This document shows positions 24,365-31,984 of a stretch of DNA of 38,263 nt, piece by piece. The notes under the pieces were generated by a model. It worked only from the letters and a program-made list of their open reading frames with translations. It did not search any database and was not told where the DNA came from. Location: positions 1 to 38,263 of the forward strand of contig JAPPNE010000035.1 in assembly GCA_028818775.1 (NCBI GenBank). The letters are read 5' to 3'. The position numbers and the translations under genes were made by a program. Position 1 is the stretch's first letter, and each line of letters begins with the position of its first letter. Source of the DNA: Deltaproteobacteria bacterium (GTDB lineage: Bacteria; Desulfobacterota; Binatia; UBA9968; JAJDTQ01).

Positions 24365-25507
24365 CTACGCCCCGTTGAGCCGCGGCATGACCTCCTTGTG
24401 GAACAGGTTCAGGGAGTCGATCACCTTGTCGTGGGCGAGGTTGCCGATGTGGAACATGCCCATGAAGTGGTCGGCGCCGATCTGGCTCATCTGCTGGTTG
24501 ACCTGTTTCGCCACCGTATCGGGGCTGCCGGCGATGACGAAACCGGAGTCGATGAGCTGCTCCCAGGTCATGGGATGGAAATTGACCCGCTGCTCGTTGC
24601 CCGGGCGGAAGTAGCTGGCGGACCGGGCGCTGACCATGGCGGCCTTGACCCGCTGCTGGTCGACGGCGACCTCGGTCTTGGCCTCGTTGAAGCCGCGGTT
24701 CCACAGCGTGAAGAAGTAGCGCAGCGGCGGCTCCGCCACCGCCCGCGCCTGTTCGTCGGTCTCGGCCACGTGGATGTGGCGGCAGAGGATGAAGTTCTCC
24801 GGACCGCTCTCCCAGCCGTTGTCCCCCGCCACCTTGCGGTAGTAGTTGAACGTGTCCTCGATCTGGTCCGTGGTCTGGTACACCTGCGCGATGGGGATCT
24901 CGCGCGCGCAGCACCACTCGATGGACTCGGCGCTGCGCGCCGCCACCCAGATGGGCGGATGCGGCTGCTGCACCGGACGCGGCCAGATGGCGCAGTTCTC
25001 GAACTGGAAGAAGTCGCCCTCGTAGCTCCACACCGGCTCGGTCCACGCTCTCATGATGACGTCGAAGGCCTCGCCGAAGCGCCCGCGGGACTCCTGGGGC
25101 TTGACGTTGTACCACAGGTATTCCGACGGGATGCCGCGTACGAAGCCCGCGATCAGGCGGCCTTCGGACAGGCAGTCGATCATGGCGTACTCTTCGGCCA
25201 CGCGCACCGGGTGCTGGCGCAACGGCAGGATGTTGCCGAGCACGCCGATCTTGATGCGGCTGGTCTTCTGACTCAGTGCCGCCGCGATGAGGTTCGGCGA
25301 CGGCATGGTGCCGTAGGCGCTGTAGTGGTGCTCGTTGAAGACCACACCCTCGAAGCCCAACTCCTCGCAATAGGCCATCTCTTCCAGGTGTTCCCGGTAG
25401 TTGCGCGAGCCAACCGGCGGATTGAAGTAGCTGCTCGGCACCGGCGTTCCCGGAACGTCCTCGGGGACTTCCGGATAGGCCAGCAGGTCGAAGTTGTAGA
25501 TTTTCAT
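24365..25507 (-). CDS. LLM class flavin-dependent oxidoreductase
   Basis: A 380-residue luciferase-family protein: MKIYNFDLL, an EELGFEGVVFNEHHYSAYGTMPSP segment near 50-72 with the family EHH motif, then DCLSEGRLIAGFVRGIPSEY near 108-128 and a C-terminal SGFVIAGSPDTVAKQV segment. Length and motifs fit FMNH2-dependent monooxygenases of the alkanal/nitrilotriacetate type. GGAG upstream of the ATG supports the start. It lies between the fused TTT permease and a TTT binding-protein gene on the same strand, so oxidation of the imported compound is a reasonable inference. A promoter-like sequence at 25572-25601 could drive it apart from the permease. No flavin reductase is adjacent. Confidence 0.88.
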   Translation of the reverse strand: MKIYNFDLLAYPEVPEDVPGTPVPSSYFNPPVGSRNYREHLEEMAYCEELGFEGVVFNEHHYSAYGTMPSPNLIAAALSQKTSRIKIGVLGNILPLRQHPVRVAEEYAMIDCLSEGRLIAGFVRGIPSEYLWYNVKPQESRGRFGEAFDVIMRAWTEPVWSYEGDFFQFENCAIWPRPVQQPHPPIWVAARSAESIEWCCAREIPIAQVYQTTDQIEDTFNYYRKVAGDNGWESGPENFILCRHIHVAETDEQARAVAEPPLRYFFTLWNRGFNEAKTEVAVDQQRVKAAMVSARSASYFRPGNEQRVNFHPMTWEQLIDSGFVIAGSPDTVAKQVNQQMSQIGADHFMGMFHIGNLAHDKVIDSLNLFHKEVMPRLNGA

Positions 25508-25571
25508 ACGGGTCGATCTCCTTTGCGGGCGGCCATGGGGACAAGGGATGCTGCATCAGGGCCGGAGAACT

Positions 25572-25601
25572 AAACTAGTCCCATCCCACGCTCACTGTCA
25601 A
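25572..25601 (-). promoter_or_regulatory. Predicted promoter upstream of the flavin oxidoreductase gene
   Basis: On the minus strand TTGACA (25601-25596) and TAGTTT (25577-25572) are 18 bp apart. The same two boxes with the same spacing occur at 21000-21029. It would give the oxidoreductase and second binding protein their own transcript inside the TTT cluster. Confidence 0.4.
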
Positions 25602-25634
25602 TCACGCCCCGGGACGGTGAGTCCCCAGGCAACA

Positions 25635-27659
25635 CTACCCCGTGAACATCTCAATGAGCGTCCCCGGCGGGAACGGCAGGCTCAACGAGTACTCGAAGAC
25701 CGCGTAGAAACCAGCCCAGGCACACAGCGTGAGGATGATGCTGATAGGCAATTTCTCGCCGGCGCCCACTTTGAGGAACAGGAACGTGCACAGGGGCACC
25801 GTGATGGGAAAGCCGAGCAGCCAGATGGAAGCGAAGAAGCCGAGAATCCAGCCCACGATGGTCACCGTCCGCCGCACGACCACCGGGTCCGCTCCCGCGG
25901 GTGCCGCCCCCTCCTTCCGATGTCTCAGGAAACCCATGACGTCGATCTCGAGCTGTGCCAGACAGAGCACGATGCCCGGGATGCCGATGACCCAAGGGAA
26001 CAGGCTGGCGCGATAGCCCCAGTCCCGCGCCTCCCAGACGCCCCAGGAGAATCCCGCCAGGAGCACCGCCGTGAAGACGATATGCCAGGTTGTGAGGCCT
26101 TTGGGCGCGCCGGCGACTTCCATCTCCGGCACAGGTACCGTCGCGGGCACGGCCCCGGCGGCCCGCCGTCCGGCATCACGCCGCCGCTGGTAGATCGGGT
26201 AGAGGATGCCCGCCAGGATGATCGCCGCGATGATCAGCACCCCCGGGAAGCCCACCCATACCCAGCCGTAGTTGTCGGTAGCCAGGAACAGGTTCTTCTC
26301 CGCCAGCGAGCCCAGCACGAGGCCCAGGAGGAGCGGCGGGCGCGGCCAGTCGAGCTGCACCATGACCCAGCCCACGAGTCCGAAGGCCAGCACCACGATG
26401 AGGTCCTCGAAGGCGTTGTTCTGGGCGAAGCCGCCCAGGTAGATGAGCACCAGCAGGAACGGCAGCACCAAACTGCCGCGCACTTCGGTGATGCGCGCGA
26501 GCTGCTTGAGGAAGATGAAGCACACGGAGACCGTGATGAGGTTCGAGACCACCACGATCCACACGAACGAGAACGTGAGGTCGAGGTGCCCTCCCCTGCT
26601 GGCCGGTTCCAGCATGGGCGGGCCGGGCACGAGGCCCTGGATTATGAACGCCCCGAGGAGGATGGCCATGGTGACGCTGCCCGGCACGCCGAAGGCGATG
26701 GTGGGTACGAGCGCGCCGCCCAGGTTCGAGTTGTTGGCGGCCCCGGGTCCCAGCACCCCTTCCACCGCCCCCTTGCCGAAGCGCTCCTTGTCGGGGGTGC
26801 TCTGCACCGCGTGGGCGTAGGCGACCCACTGGGAGACGGCGCCGCCCATGCCGGGAATGATGCCGATATAGGTGCCGATGGCGCTGCAGCGCAGCACCAG
26901 GCCCCAATGGCGGAAGGTATCCTTGACGCCCTCCATGACGCCGCCGAGCTTGCCCACCTTCCCTTCCGCGATGCTGGACCCCTTGACCCAGAGCTCGATG
27001 ACCTCGGGGATGGCGAACAGACCGAGGGTCACCGGCACCAGCTTGATGCCGTCCCACAGGTAGAGGTTGTCGAAGGTGAAGCGCTCGATGCCGGAAATGG
27101 GATCGAGTCCGACGGTAGCGAGCATGAGCCCCAGCGCCGCCGCGGTGAGGCCCCTTACGACGGCCTCACCGCTCAATGCGGCCAGGAAGGTGACCCCCAG
27201 GAGCGCCAGCATGAAGAACTCCGGCGAGCCGATGGCAAGCACCAGCGGCCGGACGATGGGGATGGCCAGGGCCAGGGCAAAGGCGCCGAACACGGCCCCC
27301 ACCAGCGAGCTCATGAGCGACGCGCCGAGGGCGCGCCCGGCCTCCCCCTTCTTGGCCATGGGATGGCCGTCGACAATGGTGGACGCGGTAATGGCCTCCC
27401 CTGGAATGCCGAACAGGATTGAAGTGATGTCCCCGGTGGTGGCCGTGACCGCGGACATGCCCAGGAGGAAGGCGAACGCCTCCACCGCCTCCATCTTGAA
27501 GATGAACGGCAGCATCAGCGCCAGCGTGACCGGCCCGCCGAGGCCGGGCAGTATGCCCACGGCGAAACCGATCACGATGCCCAGCATCATGAGCGTGAAG
27601 GTAGTGGCCGTGAAAACCTGTGCTAGGCCGGCCCCGAAGGCCTGAACCATTTCGCCCAT
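25635..27659 (-). CDS. Fused TctA-TctB membrane component of a TTT transporter
   Basis: A 674-residue inner-membrane protein. Residues about 1-500 form the large TctA permease: GILPGLGGPVTLALMLPF (35-52) and GIPGEAITASTIVDGHPMAKKGEAGRALG (about 84-112, key residues GIPG and DGHPMAKKGEAGRALG) are canonical, followed by many hydrophobic helices. After a charged linker (about 495-530) come four more helices matching the small TctB subunit. TctA and TctB are usually separate proteins of about 500 and 150-170 residues, so this is a fusion in one frame, with no sign of a frameshift. It works with secreted TctC-type binding proteins, two of which are encoded on either side. The transported acid is unknown. 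Confidence 0.9.
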   Translation of the reverse strand: MGEMVQAFGAGLAQVFTATTFTLMMLGIVIGFAVGILPGLGGPVTLALMLPFIFKMEAVEAFAFLLGMSAVTATTGDITSILFGIPGEAITASTIVDGHPMAKKGEAGRALGASLMSSLVGAVFGAFALALAIPIVRPLVLAIGSPEFFMLALLGVTFLAALSGEAVVRGLTAAALGLMLATVGLDPISGIERFTFDNLYLWDGIKLVPVTLGLFAIPEVIELWVKGSSIAEGKVGKLGGVMEGVKDTFRHWGLVLRCSAIGTYIGIIPGMGGAVSQWVAYAHAVQSTPDKERFGKGAVEGVLGPGAANNSNLGGALVPTIAFGVPGSVTMAILLGAFIIQGLVPGPPMLEPASRGGHLDLTFSFVWIVVVSNLITVSVCFIFLKQLARITEVRGSLVLPFLLVLIYLGGFAQNNAFEDLIVVLAFGLVGWVMVQLDWPRPPLLLGLVLGSLAEKNLFLATDNYGWVWVGFPGVLIIAAIILAGILYPIYQRRRDAGRRAAGAVPATVPVPEMEVAGAPKGLTTWHIVFTAVLLAGFSWGVWEARDWGYRASLFPWVIGIPGIVLCLAQLEIDVMGFLRHRKEGAAPAGADPVVVRRTVTIVGWILGFFASIWLLGFPITVPLCTFLFLKVGAGEKLPISIILTLCAWAGFYAVFEYSLSLPFPPGTLIEMFTG

Positions 27660-27763
27660 GATCCCTGACTTTCAGTGAAAAAGAGGTGAGCCCGCAAAGG
27701 AGTGGCCGGGCAACCGGCAGAGCGGCCTTGACGGCTGTCCGCCAAGGCCAGCCAATCCGGCAC

Positions 27764-27821
27764 ATGGAGGAGACCGTTCCCCGGCTCACGCCGAGCGCGG
27801 CCGGGAAACGGTCTCCTCCAT
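27764..27821. terminator. Long stem-loop between a TTT binding-protein gene and its permease gene
   Basis: Arms at 27764-27785 and 27800-27821 pair over 22 bp with one mismatch and leave a 14-base loop. It begins 12 bases after the stop of the binding-protein gene on the minus strand and 104 bases before the permease ATG. No T-run follows. A stem-loop here is well placed to stop some transcripts or shield the 3' end of the binding-protein mRNA. Confidence 0.65.
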
Positions 27822-27832
27822 CCAATACACGA

Positions 27833-28867
27833 CTACTTCTTCGGCAACAGGGTCTTCTTCAACAAGGACAACGTGGCGTCGTCCATATCGTAGAGTCCTT
27901 GCATCTTCTTCGCCACCCAATTGCCGTCGTGGGGGTTCAACTCCACCTTCGACTTCTTGGCGGCGGCGACCAGCTCGGGGTCCTTCAAGGTATCCACGAA
28001 CGCCTTCTGGAGCGCCTTGACCCGGTCCGCGGGCACTCCGGGCGGCAGGCTGTAGGGCCGCGACAGCGCGCGGTAGACGTCAGCGGCTACCCCCAACAGC
28101 TTCTTGCCGGTGTCGCCCTTGGCCAAATCGAATGCCACCCCCACGTCCTTGAGGTCGGGATGCTTGTCGGGGCCCACCTGGAGGACGGGCTTGACGTTGC
28201 CGCTTTCGATACCCTGGCTCCACGTCGGCTTGATCGACTGCCACGCCCAGCAGCCGCCGTCGATCTCGCCCTTTTCCGCCGCCAGCCGTATGGTCGCGGT
28301 ACCGCCGTAACCCTCGATGATCTGTATCGGCAGGTCCGTCGCGGCCTTGATCAGCTTGGGCACGTCGTCGGTGGTCGAGCCAGGACCGGTGGCGCCGATC
28401 TTGACCGGCCTCTTGGAGTTGAGCCAGTCATTGACGTTGCTGATGCCGCTGGCCTTGGTGAGCGCACAGGTGTTGTCGTCGGTAGACGGGACACCGAGCC
28501 AGTTGAACTTGCGCCCGTCGAACCGGATGCCCTTCTTGCCGAGCACGTGCTGCAACACCAAGGGGCCGATCCAGTTACCGATGGTCAGGCCGTCCGGCTT
28601 GGCCTTGGCGTAGATGTAGTTGGCGGCGATCATGCTGCCGGCGCCGGTCCGGTTCTGCACCACCGTCCTGGGATTGCCGGGCACATGCTTGCCGAAATGG
28701 CGGGCGATGAGCCGGGTGTAAGTGTCGAAACCCCCGCCCGGAGAGAATCCGACCACGAAACGAATGGTCTTGCCCTTGAAGAAGTCGTCCGCTCCCAATG
28801 AGAGGGACGGCACCAACACAAGGACAAGCGCCGAGAGCATCAAGATTCGGAGTAACCGATGGACCAT
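27833..28867 (-). CDS. TTT transporter periplasmic binding protein (TctC family), copy 2
   Basis: A 344-residue secreted binding protein. The signal peptide is clear: MVHRLLRILMLSALVLVLVP then SLSLGADDF, cleaved near Ala26. The ligand-loop motifs are FVVGFSPGGGFDTYTRLIAR and VVQNRTGAGSMIAANYIY. The ATG at 28867 has GGAGG six bases upstream and replaces a longer open frame that lacks a signal sequence. It is the first gene of the leftward TTT cluster and is followed by a strong stem-loop and then the fused permease. It is clearly paralogous to copy 1 along its whole length, with shared LTKASGI, RPVKIG-type and GGCWAWQS segments. Ligand not identified. Confidence 0.92.
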   Translation of the reverse strand: MVHRLLRILMLSALVLVLVPSLSLGADDFFKGKTIRFVVGFSPGGGFDTYTRLIARHFGKHVPGNPRTVVQNRTGAGSMIAANYIYAKAKPDGLTIGNWIGPLVLQHVLGKKGIRFDGRKFNWLGVPSTDDNTCALTKASGISNVNDWLNSKRPVKIGATGPGSTTDDVPKLIKAATDLPIQIIEGYGGTATIRLAAEKGEIDGGCWAWQSIKPTWSQGIESGNVKPVLQVGPDKHPDLKDVGVAFDLAKGDTGKKLLGVAADVYRALSRPYSLPPGVPADRVKALQKAFVDTLKDPELVAAAKKSKVELNPHDGNWVAKKMQGLYDMDDATLSLLKKTLLPKK

Positions 28868-29074
28868 GACGAACCTCCTACGCTTTGTCTTCGGCGTCTC
28901 GCCGGGGCACCGTTCATCAACGGGCATGGACGGTCCGCGTGACCGCTTCCAGCCCGTCGATGAGTAATCCCTCACCGTGAGACACCGCAACGATATTAAA
29001 CTCACGTTTTTCGCACAAATCACAGGCAAAGGGAAGCGCGCACGGGCAACCGCTCCATCTGCAACCGCGCGGGC
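28868..29074. other. Intergenic region upstream of the TTT cluster, left part of a 388-bp gap
   Basis: The gap between the divergent TTT cluster and NuoE-like gene is 388 bp. This left part shows no convincing gene. An AT-richer patch near 28990-29025 may hold the leftward promoter, but no box pair of good quality is visible. The right part contains the short ORF listed next. Confidence 0.4.
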
Positions 29075-29209
29075 ATGCGCCACGGCGCCGGCGGCGATTT
29101 GCTCTCCGAGGCGGAATATGAGAAACATCTGTCCGAGGCGCTTCCCAACGCCGACGACGAGCGCGTCCTGAACGAGGTCTTCAAGGACAGGACCGGGTTC
29201 TTCGGATGA
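29075..29209 (+). CDS. Short ORF upstream of the NuoE/NuoF-like pair
   Basis: A 44-codon frame beginning MRHGAGGDLLSEAEYEKH and ending DRTGFFG before TGA. Third codon positions are mostly G or C and the product is an acidic, amphipathic helix-rich peptide, so it looks coding. The same frame stays open upstream to about 28999 (encoding TGNRSICNRAG just before the Met) but has no start codon or ribosome-binding site there. It may be a genuine small protein or the surviving C-terminal end of a decayed gene. It precedes the NuoE-like gene by 46 bp on the same strand. I do not recognise the family. Confidence 0.4.
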   Translation: MRHGAGGDLLSEAEYEKHLSEALPNADDERVLNEVFKDRTGFFG

Positions 29210-29255
29210 ACCGGCGGTCCGCCTCGCCGACTCCCTTTGCGAGCAAGGAGAACCC

Positions 29256-29579
29256 GTGAATCGATTCTGCCTGGTGTGTCAGAACGTCGACTGCAAGAGC
29301 CGCGGCTCCGAGGAGATCATGCAGGAACTCCAGGAGCGGGTGGCGGCCAAGGGGCTGGAAGACGTGGAGGTGCGTTCGTACATGTGCTTCGGCGCCTGCC
29401 AGGAAGGCCCCAACATGGTCCTCTACCCCGACAGGTTCTGGTACGCCGGCGTCAAGAGCGAGGACCTGGACGACATCGTCGAGCACCTGGCCGGCGGGCC
29501 GGCGGTGGAGCGGCTGGACAAGATCGACCCCTCCCTCAAGGAACTCATCTACCAGTTGCTCGACACCGGAGTGTTTTAA
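29256..29579 (+). CDS. NuoE-like thioredoxin-fold [2Fe-2S] protein
   Basis: A 107-residue protein with the thioredoxin-like [2Fe-2S] ferredoxin pattern. Cysteines at 5, 8 and 13 near the N-terminus are followed by a CFGACQEGPNMVLYPD segment, in which the two Cys three residues apart and the following Gly-Pro are typical. It is shorter than NuoE of complex I (about 160 residues) because the N-terminal helical bundle is missing. The upstream AAGGAG supports the ATG. It is followed after 5 bp by a NuoF-like gene, with which it would form a diaphorase-type module moving electrons between a pyridine nucleotide and an iron-sulfur partner. No NuoG or other complex I gene is near. Confidence 0.8.
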   Translation: MNRFCLVCQNVDCKSRGSEEIMQELQERVAAKGLEDVEVRSYMCFGACQEGPNMVLYPDRFWYAGVKSEDLDDIVEHLAGGPAVERLDKIDPSLKELIYQLLDTGVF

Positions 29580-29584
29580 CGGCC

Positions 29585-30817
29585 ATGGAAGGCATCCTGT
29601 TCCCGGGCGGCGTGCCCGAGGGGCTCGAAGGGCTGGACGCCTATCGCGCCCGCGGCGGCTATCAGGCCGTGGAGCGGCTCGCCGGGACGTCCCCGGAGGA
29701 TATCGTAGCCAAGGTGGAGGCGTCGGGCCTGCGCGGCCGCGGCGGCGCCGGGTTCCCCACCGGTCGCAAGCTCGCTCTCACCCTGGAGTGCCCCGAAACG
29801 CCCCGCTACGTCGTGATGAACGGCGGCGAGGACGAACCCGGCAGCAAGAAGGACCGGGTGCTGATGGAGAATGTCCCCCATCTCATCCTCGACGGGATCA
29901 TTCTCGCGGCGTACGCGGTGCAGGCGGAGAAAGCCTACCTCTACATCAACCACGGCTACGAGGCGGCCACCCGCGCGATGGAGACGGCCATCGAGGAAGC
30001 CCGGCAGGCCGGGTACTGCGGCGCGGACGTCGCCGGTTCGGGTTTCAGCCTCGAGATCGTCATGGTGCCCGCGCCGTCGAACTACGTCGCCGGCGAGGAT
30101 ACCGCGGCCCTGGAAGTCATCGAAGGCAAGGAAGCGCTGCCGCGGCAGAAGCCGCCCTTCCCGGTCACCGAGGGCCTGTTCGGCAAGCCCAGCCTGGTCA
30201 ACAACGTCGAGACCCTGGCCAACATCGCGCCCATCGTGAACAAGGGGCCGGAGTCCTTCCGTGCCGTGGGCACCGCGGACAGCCCGGGCACCATGGTCTT
30301 CTCGCTCGGGGACGAAATGGAGCGCCCCGGGGTCTACGAGCTGCCCTTGGGGACCCCGCTGCGCCACCTCGTGGAGGGGTGCGGCGGCGGCTTGAAGCAC
30401 GGCAAGGCCATCAAGGCCATCCTTCCAGGCGGCCCGTCATCGGGATTTCTGCTGCCCGAGAGCCTCGACCTGCCCCTGGACCACAACTCCCTCCGCGAAG
30501 CGGGGTCTTCCATCGGCTGCGGCGTGGTGAAGGTCCTCACGGAAGACGATTCCGTGTTGGACGAGGTGGTGCGCATCGCGGATTTCTTCGCCCGGGAATC
30601 CTGCGGCCAGTGCCCCGCCTGCCGCATGGAAACCAACATGCTGGTGGCGCTGCTCAAGAAGGTTCAGGCGGGCGAGGGGAACGATGCGCTGGTGGAACAG
30701 TTCGGGAAGGTGATCGCCTTCAACAAGGGCAAGGGGTTCTGCAGCCTGATCAACATGCCGGGGCCGCCCATCGAGAGCGCCGTCCGGCTCTTCCCGGAAG
30801 AGTTCCGCGGCGCGTGA
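29585..30817 (+). CDS. NuoF-like FMN/[4Fe-4S] oxidoreductase subunit
   Basis: A 410-residue relative of the 51-kDa NADH-binding subunit of complex I. The FMN motif GRGGAGFPTGRKL is at 51-63, an SLBB-type segment near 245-300, and the [4Fe-4S] ligands are Cys340, Cys343 and Cys346 (ESCGQCPACR) and Cys386 (KGFCSLI). The nucleotide-binding stretch differs from NuoF: NADESEPG is NGGEDEPG (79-86), and GEETA is GEDTA (170-174), so NADH as partner is not certain. It follows the NuoE-like gene by 5 bp. The pair could be the electron-input part of a formate dehydrogenase-like, hydrogenase-like or reductase complex whose other subunits lie elsewhere. Confidence 0.85.
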   Translation: MEGILFPGGVPEGLEGLDAYRARGGYQAVERLAGTSPEDIVAKVEASGLRGRGGAGFPTGRKLALTLECPETPRYVVMNGGEDEPGSKKDRVLMENVPHLILDGIILAAYAVQAEKAYLYINHGYEAATRAMETAIEEARQAGYCGADVAGSGFSLEIVMVPAPSNYVAGEDTAALEVIEGKEALPRQKPPFPVTEGLFGKPSLVNNVETLANIAPIVNKGPESFRAVGTADSPGTMVFSLGDEMERPGVYELPLGTPLRHLVEGCGGGLKHGKAIKAILPGGPSSGFLLPESLDLPLDHNSLREAGSSIGCGVVKVLTEDDSVLDEVVRIADFFARESCGQCPACRMETNMLVALLKKVQAGEGNDALVEQFGKVIAFNKGKGFCSLINMPGPPIESAVRLFPEEFRGA

Positions 30818-30831
30818 CGGGCGGCGGGACG

Positions 30832-30847
30832 GACAGCCGCGGCTGTC
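30832..30847. terminator. Palindrome between convergent genes
   Basis: GACAGCCGCGGCTGTC is a perfect 16-bp palindrome in the 34-bp gap between the NuoF-like gene and the convergent SH3-like gene. It could fold into a six-pair stem with a CGCG loop and act on transcripts from both sides. No T-run is present. Confidence 0.35.
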
Positions 30848-30851
30848 ACGG

Positions 30852-31037
30852 TCACATGTTGAGGTTCTTTTTCGGTACGTTGTAGACCACGCCGTCCGCG
30901 TCCCGCACAAGACACATGTCGTTGCTCCATTCCTCCACCACCTCCAACTCGTCTCCCGGCGAGAAAGTGGTCTCCTCGATGGATGAGTTCTTGTTCGCCT
31001 GATACTTGTAGGTGAATCCTTCCTTGACCGTGGCCAT
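30852..31037 (-). CDS. Small SH3-like barrel protein
   Basis: A 61-residue protein beginning MATVKEGFTYKYQANK. The alternating hydrophobic pattern and the FSPGDELEVVEEW...MCLVRDADGVVYNVP run suggest a single SH3-like beta barrel. A GGGAGGGG ribosome-binding site just before the ATG strongly supports translation. It lies 93 bp after the aat stop on the same strand. No catalytic or signal features are seen, and I do not recognise a specific family, so the function is unknown. A role as a small binding or adaptor module is the most that can be said. Confidence 0.65.
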   Translation of the reverse strand: MATVKEGFTYKYQANKNSSIEETTFSPGDELEVVEEWSNDMCLVRDADGVVYNVPKKNLNM

Positions 31038-31130
31038 CCGAGGCCCCTCCCTTCGCTGTGTTTTCGAAGTCGCTTCCCGGGCTTGCCCACCGCGGGCGGG
31101 GGGTTGAAACCGCTCCCGCGACCTGCCGCG

Positions 31131-31826
31131 CTAACGTGTCCCGCCGGGTTCGCACCAACTGCCGCGGCGGGTGGGATGGCGCAACGCTTCGTCGAGACTC
31201 GCCAGAAAAGCCTCCCTCGGCACCTCCCGCGCGCCGAGGCTCAACATGTGGGAAGTTGTAACTTGGGCGTCGATGAAATGGAAGCCCCAGCCGGCGAGCC
31301 GCTCCACCAGCCGCGCCAACGCCACCTTGGAGGCGTCCGTCGCCCGGTGGAACATGGACTCGCCGAAGAACCCGCGCCCGAGGGCGATGCCGTAGATGCC
31401 GCCCACCAGTTCGCCGCCGCGCCGGCATTCCACCGAATGGGCCAGGCCCGCGTCGTGTAGCCGCACGTAGGCCTGTTCCATCTCCGGCGTGATCCAGGTG
31501 CCGTCCTGGCCGTGCCGGTCCACCGACGCGCAAGCGCGGATCACGCCGCGGAAGTCCGCGTCGAAGGTCACGTCGAACCTCCCCTGGTTCAGCACCCGCC
31601 GCAGCCGCCTCGAGACATGGAAATCGTCGAGATCGAGGACGCACCTCGGGTCCGGCGACCACCACAGGATGGGCTGGCCCACGCTGTACCACGGGAAGAT
31701 GCCCATGGAGTACGCCAGCAGGAGCCGCGCGCTGCCGAGGTCGCCTCCCACCGCCAGAAGCCCGCCGGGTTCCGCCTCGTGCGGGTCGGGAAAGACGAGT
31801 TCCCGGGTCAAGCGATAGACAGGCAT
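31131..31826 (-). CDS. aat: Leucyl/phenylalanyl-tRNA--protein transferase
   Basis: A 231-residue Aat, which adds Leu or Phe from tRNA to proteins with N-terminal Arg or Lys and so marks them for ClpS/ClpAP. Family features are FPDPHEAEPGGLLAVGGDL near 11-29, YSMGIFPWYSVGQPILWWSPDPR near 40-62 (key FPWY and WWSPDPR), and GGIYGIALGRGFFGESMF near 142-160. The ATG at 31826 gives the standard N-terminus and a length close to the 234 residues of the E. coli enzyme; a frame open further upstream is not supported. The gene is followed by the small SH3-like gene and divergent from a VOC gene. Identification is firm. Confidence 0.95.
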   Translation of the reverse strand: MPVYRLTRELVFPDPHEAEPGGLLAVGGDLGSARLLLAYSMGIFPWYSVGQPILWWSPDPRCVLDLDDFHVSRRLRRVLNQGRFDVTFDADFRGVIRACASVDRHGQDGTWITPEMEQAYVRLHDAGLAHSVECRRGGELVGGIYGIALGRGFFGESMFHRATDASKVALARLVERLAGWGFHFIDAQVTTSHMLSLGAREVPREAFLASLDEALRHPTRRGSWCEPGGTR

Positions 31827-31917
31827 GTAGGAACCATGATGAATCGAAGCCGGGGATTCAAGGAACCATCCTTGCACCGGCTTCGGCCAAACGCCGCGTC
31901 GATCCGGAACAAACACG

Positions 31918-31946
31918 TTGACGAGTCGTGCCGTTCGGGGCACAAT
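31918..31946 (+). promoter_or_regulatory. Predicted sigma70-type promoter of the VOC gene
   Basis: TTGACG (31918-31923) and CACAAT (31941-31946) are 17 bp apart, with five and four consensus matches. The predicted start is about 30 bases before the ATG at 31985. Confidence 0.5.
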
Positions 31947-31984
31947 CGCGACATATCGTTCGGTGTGGCAGACGGGGAACCGCC

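Noticed and set aside
24303..25556. N-terminal extension of the first TTT binding protein into one 767-codon frame
   Set aside because: The extension lies over the flavin oxidoreductase gene in another frame and would place the signal peptide in the middle of the protein.
25548..27422. Open frame of 624 codons on the plus strand
   Set aside because: Antisense to the fused TctA-TctB gene; the product is charged low-complexity sequence.
28977..29171. ATG-initiated 64-codon frame on the plus strand
   Set aside because: Its Ala/Thr/Arg/Pro-rich product looks like a shadow of the better short frame at 29075-29209, which has proper third-position bias.
29256..30817. Part of a respiratory complex I operon
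   Set aside because: No other nuo gene is present, the NuoE-like protein is short, and the NADH-binding motifs of the NuoF-like protein are changed.
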